Source: Candidatus Thiodiazotropha taylori
GTDB lineage: Bacteria > Pseudomonadota > Gammaproteobacteria > Chromatiales > Chromatiaceae
DNA length: 9,643 nt
Direction of reading: 5' to 3'
Assembly: GCA_019100305.1 (NCBI GenBank)
Contig: JAHRHW010000144.1
Span: 1 to 9,643 of the forward strand
Made by a program: the position numbers and the translations under genes. Positions 5,466 through 9,643 of this stretch are shown here, one piece after another (position 1 is the stretch's first letter; each line of letters opens with the position of its first letter). Under the pieces are notes generated by a model. That model saw only the letters and a program-made list of their open reading frames with translations, made no database searches and was not told where the DNA came from.

Positions 5466-6216
5466 CAGAAAAGTTGTCTCATTTGAAAATATCAAGGTAG
5501 CCTGCAAAAACTGCAGTCTGGCCACCCTCTGTCTACCGATGGGACTGACACCGGATGACGTGGAGCGTCTCGACAGCATCATCAAACGGGGACGACCCTA
5601 TCATCGTGGGGATCATCTCTACCGTGGCGGTGACAAGTTCCACAGCCTGCGGGTCATTACCAGCGGCTCGGTAAAAACCTACAGCCCCAACGAAGATGGT
5701 GGAGAACAGGTCCTGGGCTTCCACCTTCCCGGTGAGCTGATCGGCCTGGATGCCATACAGGATGATTGCCACACCTGCTCGGCGATTGCCCTCGAGACCA
5801 CGGCGGTGTGCGAGATCCCCTTCTCCCAGCTGGAGTCCCTGAGCGCCATCATGTCCAGCCTTCAGCATCAGATGTACCGCCTGCTGAGCCGGGAGATCGG
5901 CCAGGATACGGAAATGCTGACCCTGTTGGGTAAAAAGAGTGCCGAAGAGCGCTTGGCCACCTTTCTGCTCAGTTTCTCGGAGCGATTCAAGCAACGGGGA
6001 TTTTCAGCCAGCGACTTCTTTCTCAGCATGTCCCGCCATGAAATCGGCAACTATCTTGGCCTGGCCGTTGAAACAGTCAGCCGCCTGTTTACCCGTTTTC
6101 AGGATGAAAATCTGCTGAGGGTGGAGCGCAAGCATGTTCAGCTGCTCGACATCCCCCGACTCTACGACATCGTACAGGGCAGCGACAGCGCCAAATCGAG
6201 TCAATCAAGGGGCTGA
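5458..6216 (+). CDS. fnr: FNR-family oxygen-sensing transcription regulator
   Basis: From TTG 5458 the protein has 252 residues (E. coli FNR has 250). Cysteines C16, C19, C25 (CKNCSLATLC) and C118 (VCEIPF) align with the four [4Fe-4S] ligands of E. coli FNR (C20, C23, C29, C122) at a constant offset of 4. A cyclic-nucleotide-binding-type sensor domain (about 30-125) is followed by the dimer helix (about 128-155, with D150 matching D154). A winged HTH contains MSRHEIGNYLGLAVETVSR (191-209), with E205, S208 and R209 reading TTGAT sites. It should act as the cytoplasmic switch between aerobic and anaerobic or denitrifying metabolism. A perfect FNR box lies upstream. It carries an extra CHTC pair (C104/C107) not seen in E. 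coli FNR. A start at 5422 would add 12 residues. Confidence 0.95.
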   Translation: MTSRKVVSFENIKVACKNCSLATLCLPMGLTPDDVERLDSIIKRGRPYHRGDHLYRGGDKFHSLRVITSGSVKTYSPNEDGGEQVLGFHLPGELIGLDAIQDDCHTCSAIALETTAVCEIPFSQLESLSAIMSSLQHQMYRLLSREIGQDTEMLTLLGKKSAEERLATFLLSFSERFKQRGFSASDFFLSMSRHEIGNYLGLAVETVSRLFTRFQDENLLRVERKHVQLLDIPRLYDIVQGSDSAKSSQSRG

Positions 6217-6237
6217 TCTAGGGTCTGTTATGGCACT

Positions 6238-6255
6238 CAGCCGCTACGGCTGTTT
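6238..6255 (+). terminator. Possible terminator of fnr
   Basis: CAGCCG-CTA-CGGCTG followed by TTT forms a 6-bp stem 22 bp after the fnr stop. It also spans the dnaQ stop codon, as is common between converging genes. The T run is short, so it would be a weak terminator. Confidence 0.42.
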
Positions 6256-6951
6256 ATGCCAGATACAGGCGTCACCCATCGCTTCAAGCTGCCGCTGATG
6301 AGCTTCCAACTCAGAGCCAACGGCCTGGATCACCTTGAGAGGCGGACGATCGGCAGCCAGACGACGGATATTGTCAGACGCACGCTCCTCGCCACCCTGC
6401 TGACCAAGCTCATCATCCAACACCAGCGCCGCCTGGCCGCCGGTCATCATCAGATAGACATCCGCAAGAATCTCCGCATCGAGTAGCGCTCCATGGAGCT
6501 CACGATGGGAGTTGTCGATATCGTAGCGTTTACATAGGGCATCGAGGCTGTTGCGCTGCCCGGGATGCATCTTCTTGGCCATCACCAGGGTATCGGTAAC
6601 CGCGCAAAGGGTGTCGATACGTTGGGGATCTTCCATCAGTTTCAACTCATGATCGAGGAATCCCACGTCAAACGGGGCGTTGTGGATGATCAGCTCGGCG
6701 CCACGCACGTACTCCACGAAATCCTGGGCCACATCACAAAATTTAGGCTTATCGGCGAGAAACTCGTTTGTGATGCCATGCACCTCAATGGCCCCGGCAT
6801 CGATCTCCCGCTCCGGCTGCAGAAACTGATGAAAATTGTTTCCGGTCAACCGCCTGTCGACCAGTTCAACACAGCCGATCTCAATGATCCTGTGGCCCTG
6901 TTCAGGTTCCAGACCGGTGGTTTCAGTATCGAGTACGATCTGACGCATCAT
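6244..6951 (-). CDS. dnaQ: DNA polymerase III epsilon subunit (3'-5' proofreading exonuclease)
   Basis: The protein has 235 residues (E. coli has 243). It removes mismatched nucleotides during replication as part of the Pol III core with the alpha and theta subunits. The DEDDh exonuclease fold has Exo I DTETTGL (D8, E10), Exo II HNAPFDVGFLDHE (D95) and Exo III ELHGALLDAEILADVY (H153, D158), giving all five catalytic residues. The C-terminal tail beyond about 180 is the segment that binds the polymerase subunit and is variable. The ATG at 6951 has AGGAG 8 nt upstream; a second ATG follows directly. It begins 2 bp after the rnhA stop, so the two are co-transcribed and probably coupled. It converges on fnr. 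Confidence 0.97.
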   Translation of the reverse strand: MMRQIVLDTETTGLEPEQGHRIIEIGCVELVDRRLTGNNFHQFLQPEREIDAGAIEVHGITNEFLADKPKFCDVAQDFVEYVRGAELIIHNAPFDVGFLDHELKLMEDPQRIDTLCAVTDTLVMAKKMHPGQRNSLDALCKRYDIDNSHRELHGALLDAEILADVYLMMTGGQAALVLDDELGQQGGEERASDNIRRLAADRPPLKVIQAVGSELEAHQRQLEAMGDACIWHKQP

Positions 6952-6953
6952 GG

Positions 6954-7388
6954 CTACAGCTCCTGAATGCCCTTGTTGGCCAATAGGTCCGCCAGCTCAT
7001 TGCCGGGATGCCCCGCATGCCCTTTCACCCAGTGCCAATCCACCTGATGTTTGTTAACCTCGCTGTCGAGGGTCTGCCACAGATCGGCATTTTTCACCGC
7101 CTTCCTGGCGGCCGTCTTCCAGCCATTTTTTTTCCAGTTGTGGATCCACTGGGTAATGCCGTTTTTGACATATTGGGAGTCGGTGGTCACTGCGACTCGA
7201 CTGGATCGTTTCAGCTGCTGCAACCCCTTGATAACCGCCAGCAGCTCCATACGGTTATTGGTGGTGGTCGCCTCTCCCCCGTAGAGTTGCTTCTCATGAT
7301 TGCCATAGCGCAACACCACGCCCCAGCCGCCAGGCCCGGGGTTTCCCTTGCAGGCGCCGTCCGTAAAGAGTTCTACAGGCTGTATCAT
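6954..7388 (-). CDS. rnhA: Ribonuclease HI
   Basis: Starting from ATG 7388 the protein has 144 residues (E. coli has 155). It cuts the RNA strand of RNA-DNA hybrids, removing R-loops and primers. Catalytic D10 (LFTDGACKGNPGPGGWG), E48 (TTTNNRMELL), D70 (TTDSQYV), H124 (WVKGHAGHPGN) and D134 fall at exactly the E. coli numbers, which supports this start. QWIHNWKKNGWKT is the basic substrate-binding handle. The reading frame stays open to 7484, but those extra residues overlap yafS and lack family similarity. ATG 7403 is a second option. Neither start has a good Shine-Dalgarno, so coupling to yafS is likely. The C-terminus is about 11 residues shorter than in E. coli. Confidence 0.96.
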   Translation of the reverse strand: MIQPVELFTDGACKGNPGPGGWGVVLRYGNHEKQLYGGEATTTNNRMELLAVIKGLQQLKRSSRVAVTTDSQYVKNGITQWIHNWKKNGWKTAARKAVKNADLWQTLDSEVNKHQVDWHWVKGHAGHPGNELADLLANKGIQEL

Positions 7389-7420
7389 CGAATTCTGCTG
7401 CATTCCATGGTAGGGATAAT

Positions 7421-8182
7421 TCAGGTACCGTTTCTGATTGTCGGCTCGGCTGCAGTGGGAATGACCCGCTTTTTGACGGTCCATTTCGGCCGGATCGGGG
7501 TGATCGTCACCACTCGCTTCACCGCCAGTATGATATACACACCACCAAAATTCGGATAGACCTTATCACCGATCTGTTCCATAAACTGCAACTTCTGCAT
7601 CACACCCTGGTGCTGGATTGGAGGCCGGTAGTTCAGATACTGGATCTCCAGCAGATCGAAGCCCAGCAGCGCCAACCAATCCAGTACCCGCCGGCTGCTG
7701 AAAAAGTGGCCACACCAGGGAGGCGTGGAGGAGCGCATGTTGAGCAGCCTCACCCCACCCCACAGACTCCAGGGATTGAAACCACTCAGTAACAGCTTCC
7801 CCTCGGGTATCAGAACTCGCTCAACCTCGCGCAATACCTGATGTGGATCGAGGGAAAAATCGAGGCTGTGGGGCAGCAGCATCCCATCCACACTGTCGGT
7901 GGCAAACGGCAGATGACTGGGGTCAGCCAGTAGTTCGCCCGGCTGCCCGGAATTGCCGATCCCCATCACCAGCCGGTTACGGGCTGGACTGGCCTGCAAC
8001 AGTTCATCAGCCACCCCCTGATGACCGATCTGCACCAGATGGTAGCCGAACATGGCGGAGAGATGGCGCTCAAGCGGGATCCGTTCCTGGGCGACAAGAT
8101 TCGCTCCAAGATGGGTACCGAACCACTCCTGAATGTGATTCTGTTGGCAAGATCGCAGTTTTAGCCGCCTGTATTCTCTCAT
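7421..8182 (-). CDS. yafS: SAM-dependent methyltransferase-like protein, YafS type
   Basis: The protein has 253 residues. It resembles E. coli YafS (about 240 residues), which also lies beside rnhA-dnaQ. Shared features are the MFGYHL segment (44-49), ADPSHLPFATDSVD (86-99), an acidic helix ending RVLIPEGKLLLSGFNPWSLWG (about 122-142), and a basic C-terminal tail (222-250). These fit a class I methyltransferase fold of the Methyltransf_11 kind, but the SAM loop (GIGNSGQ, 74-80) departs from the usual GxGxG. The substrate is unknown and activity is unproven. The ATG at 8182 lacks a clear Shine-Dalgarno. It ends 32 bp before the rnhA start, so it probably leads the yafS-rnhA-dnaQ unit. Confidence 0.85.
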   Translation of the reverse strand: MREYRRLKLRSCQQNHIQEWFGTHLGANLVAQERIPLERHLSAMFGYHLVQIGHQGVADELLQASPARNRLVMGIGNSGQPGELLADPSHLPFATDSVDGMLLPHSLDFSLDPHQVLREVERVLIPEGKLLLSGFNPWSLWGGVRLLNMRSSTPPWCGHFFSSRRVLDWLALLGFDLLEIQYLNYRPPIQHQGVMQKLQFMEQIGDKVYPNFGGVYIILAVKRVVTITPIRPKWTVKKRVIPTAAEPTIRNGT

Positions 8183-8614
8183 CTGTCAAGCTATCGGCTT
8201 TGCTACCGACACTACTGTCAGGTAATCTGTGGTTTTTTTAAGCGCCGCTCTTAAACCTGGCGTTGTGGCATCCGATCCGATTGTCTATCAGTATGACACC
8301 ACAACAAGGCGAATGAGCGGCCCTGGTTTGTGCAGGATTCAGGTGTAGCGTCTCATATTGCTAACCGATGTCCCGGTGGCTGCCAGGCACAAGAGGTTTC
8401 ATGGCTGCGCCTGGATTGAGACAGTGGGCCAGCGGACCTTATATTTGGCAAATCAAGGATTTGCCGTGCAACCAAGCAGCCCCGCCCAGTGATATGTGTT
8501 GCCGCGCGAAACGAGGCCGAAACGATCACAGATTGCAATATGCGGCCGTTTATCAGGAGTTCACTACATGGAAATCATACACGGCTTTGGTTACATTTTC
8601 TTTCAGTATTCGGT
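8183..8614. other. Intergenic region between yafS and mltD, no gloB
   Basis: About 430 bp between divergent genes has no ORF with recognisable similarity. In E. coli the corresponding place holds gloB (glyoxalase II), but no THHHHDH-type metal motif or other gloB remnant was seen in any frame. The region holds several inverted repeats: TACC-GACA/TGTC-A-GGTA (8204-8224), GTTGTGG/CCACAAC (8262-8268, 8299-8305), and a perfect 8-bp hairpin at 8447-8465. It must contain promoters for both flanking genes, but none matched consensus well. Confidence 0.55.
8447..8465. repeat. Perfect 8-bp inverted repeat upstream of mltD
   Basis: GGCAAATCAAGGATTTGCC has 8-bp arms around AAG. There is no T run on either side, so it is not a terminator. 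It could be an operator or an RNA hairpin in the mltD leader. The inverted repeat is certain; its role is not. Confidence 0.6.
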
Positions 8615-8675
8615 ATGTCAAAGGCAAACAACAGCTCGGCAACACTTCACAGCAAACCCTACCTGCTGGCAATGA
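8568..8675 (+). CDS. Short ORF with strong ribosome-binding site overlapping the mltD start (35 aa)
   Basis: ATG 8568 has AGGAG (8555-8559) 8 nt upstream, better than any mltD start. It opens a 35-codon frame beginning MEIIHGFGYIFF and ending TGA 8673-8675. That stop overlaps an in-frame mltD ATG (8672) as ATGA, the usual form of translational coupling. It is unlike any protein I know. It may be a leader peptide, or the sign of an indel near the mltD start. Confidence 0.35.
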   Translation: MEIIHGFGYIFFQYSVCQRQTTARQHFTANPTCWQ

Positions 8676-9643
8676 ATCTGATATTCACTTGTCTGTTGGC
8701 GGCCTGTCAGTCTCTGCCGAGCGGCAATGAGGAGACGGCACTGACTGAGGTCCCTCTGGACAGCCTCTCCACAGAAACCGTACAGACCCAACCCCTGGCC
8801 GGCAGTCAACAGGTAAAACCGGAATCGATGCCGGAGGTGGCAGAACAGCTCTCCGAAGTGGTTGCCTCACTGCCCGACCCGACGCCTGCGCATGCCTGGG
8901 ACAGAATGCGGCAGAGTTTCGCCCTCACCATCCCCAGCAACAGCCGTATCGACAAGGAACTGAGCTGGTACCAGAAACACCCGAAATATCTGCAACGTAT
9001 CCAGGAGCGGGCTGCACCGTTTCTGTTCTTCATCCTGGAAGAGATCGACAGACGGGATATTCCAGCAGAGATCGCCCTGTTACCAGCCGTTGAGAGCGCC
9101 TTTCAGCCGTTTGCCTACTCCCCAGGCCGTGCAGCCGGCATCTGGCAGTTCATCCCATCCACGGGACGCTATTTCGGCCTGAAACAGAACTGGTGGTACG
9201 ACGGACGCCGGGATGTTGTCAGCTCGACCAACGCTGCACTCGACTACCTGCAACGCCTCAACAAACAGTTCGACGGTGACTGGGAACTGGCCCTGGCCGC
9301 CTATAACTCGGGTGCCGGTACGGTACGCAGCGCCATCAAGCGCAACCGTAAAAAGGGTAAACCGACCGACTACTGGTCGTTGAAGCTACCGGATGAAACC
9401 AGCGCCTATGTACCCCGCCTGCTCGCCCTGGCAAAGATCTTCAAGGATGCGGAAGCCTACGGCATGCCTCTGGATCCGATCGCCGACGAGGCCTACTTCG
9501 CCACTGTGGATATCAAATCCCAGCTCGATCTGGCGCTGGCCGCCGAGATGGCGAATCTCCCCATCCAGGAGCTCTATCTGCTGAATGCAGGCTTCAACCG
9601 CTGGGCCACCGATCCGGACGGCCCGCATAAGCTGACCCTGCCC
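8615..9643 (+). CDS. mltD: Membrane-bound lytic murein transglycosylase D, N-terminal part
   Basis: The 343 visible codons are open to the right edge. The protein is a lipoprotein: a hydrophobic signal ends in the lipobox LAAC with lipid-bearing C31. A low-complexity spacer (about 35-95) precedes the SLT (lysozyme-like) domain with catalytic E160 (LPAVESAFQP), AAGIWQFIPSTGRYFGLK (173-190) and AAYNSGAG (228-235). It cleaves murein glycan strands to 1,6-anhydromuropeptides at the outer membrane inner face. C-terminal LysM repeats, usual in MltD, would lie outside the window. The start is uncertain: ATG 8615 gives Lys residues before the hydrophobic core but lacks a Shine-Dalgarno. ATG 8672 (coupled to the short ORF, no basic n-region) and ATG 8540 are alternatives. 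Confidence 0.93.
   Translation, partial: MSKANNSSATLHSKPYLLAMNLIFTCLLAACQSLPSGNEETALTEVPLDSLSTETVQTQPLAGSQQVKPESMPEVAEQLSEVVASLPDPTPAHAWDRMRQSFALTIPSNSRIDKELSWYQKHPKYLQRIQERAAPFLFFILEEIDRRDIPAEIALLPAVESAFQPFAYSPGRAAGIWQFIPSTGRYFGLKQNWWYDGRRDVVSSTNAALDYLQRLNKQFDGDWELALAAYNSGAGTVRSAIKRNRKKGKPTDYWSLKLPDETSAYVPRLLALAKIFKDAEAYGMPLDPIADEAYFATVDIKSQLDLALAAEMANLPIQELYLLNAGFNRWATDPDGPHKLTLP

Noticed and set aside
7389..7484. N-terminal extension of rnhA to the upstream start
   Set aside because: The extra 32 residues overlap the yafS end and lack RNase H similarity, and starting at 7388 places every catalytic residue at the E. coli position.
8183..8188. TTGACA on the minus strand beside the yafS ATG as a -35 box
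   Set aside because: It would put transcription start inside the yafS coding region, and no acceptable -10 box follows at 16-18 bp.
8368..8730. 120-codon plus-strand ORF in the yafS-mltD spacer
   Set aside because: It overlaps the mltD signal-peptide region in another frame, has no ribosome-binding site and no family resemblance.

Overview
The window looks like chromosomal DNA from a sulfur-oxidising gammaproteobacterium, probably of the Chromatiales or a thiotrophic-symbiont type. Three things point there. The block pyrG-kdsA-eno-ftsB-ispD is a typical gammaproteobacterial gene order. The order yafS-rnhA-dnaQ with mltD nearby resembles enterobacteria. A secreted Gly/Tyr-rich sulfur-globule protein gene is present. 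No species can be named from sequence alone. No mobile element, CRISPR array, tRNA or rRNA was seen.

Layout. Positions 1-4356 (minus strand) hold a compact housekeeping operon read right to left: pyrG (CTP synthase), kdsA (Kdo-8-phosphate synthase, 4-bp overlap with pyrG), eno (enolase), a hairpin-rich spacer, ftsB (divisome protein), and the first 20 codons of ispD (overlapping ftsB by 11 bp). The products are linked: enolase makes the phosphoenolpyruvate that KdsA consumes, and PyrG makes the CTP used by IspD and by CMP-Kdo synthesis. Positions 4357-4707 are a divergent promoter region with recognisable sigma-70-like promoters for pyrG (minus) and for the sulfur-globule gene (plus). The sulfur-globule gene (4708-5061) ends at a strong intrinsic terminator. 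A 350-bp leader with a perfect FNR box (5171-5184) precedes an FNR-family oxygen sensor (5458-6216), which seems to start at TTG and is overlapped by a 26-codon upstream ORF.

Positions 6244-8182 (minus strand) hold yafS (a methyltransferase-like protein), rnhA (RNase HI) and dnaQ (proofreading exonuclease), closely packed. Positions 8183-8614 contain no convincing gene but do contain inverted repeats. The gloB gene found here in E. coli is absent. From about 8615 to the right edge lies the N-terminal part of mltD, a lipoprotein lytic transglycosylase, cut by the window end.

Most of the window is ordinary core genome. The part most worth attention is 4400-5460, where a sulfur-storage envelope protein with its own promoter and long leader sits next to an FNR-type regulator carrying an FNR box upstream and an extra Cys pair in its sensor domain.
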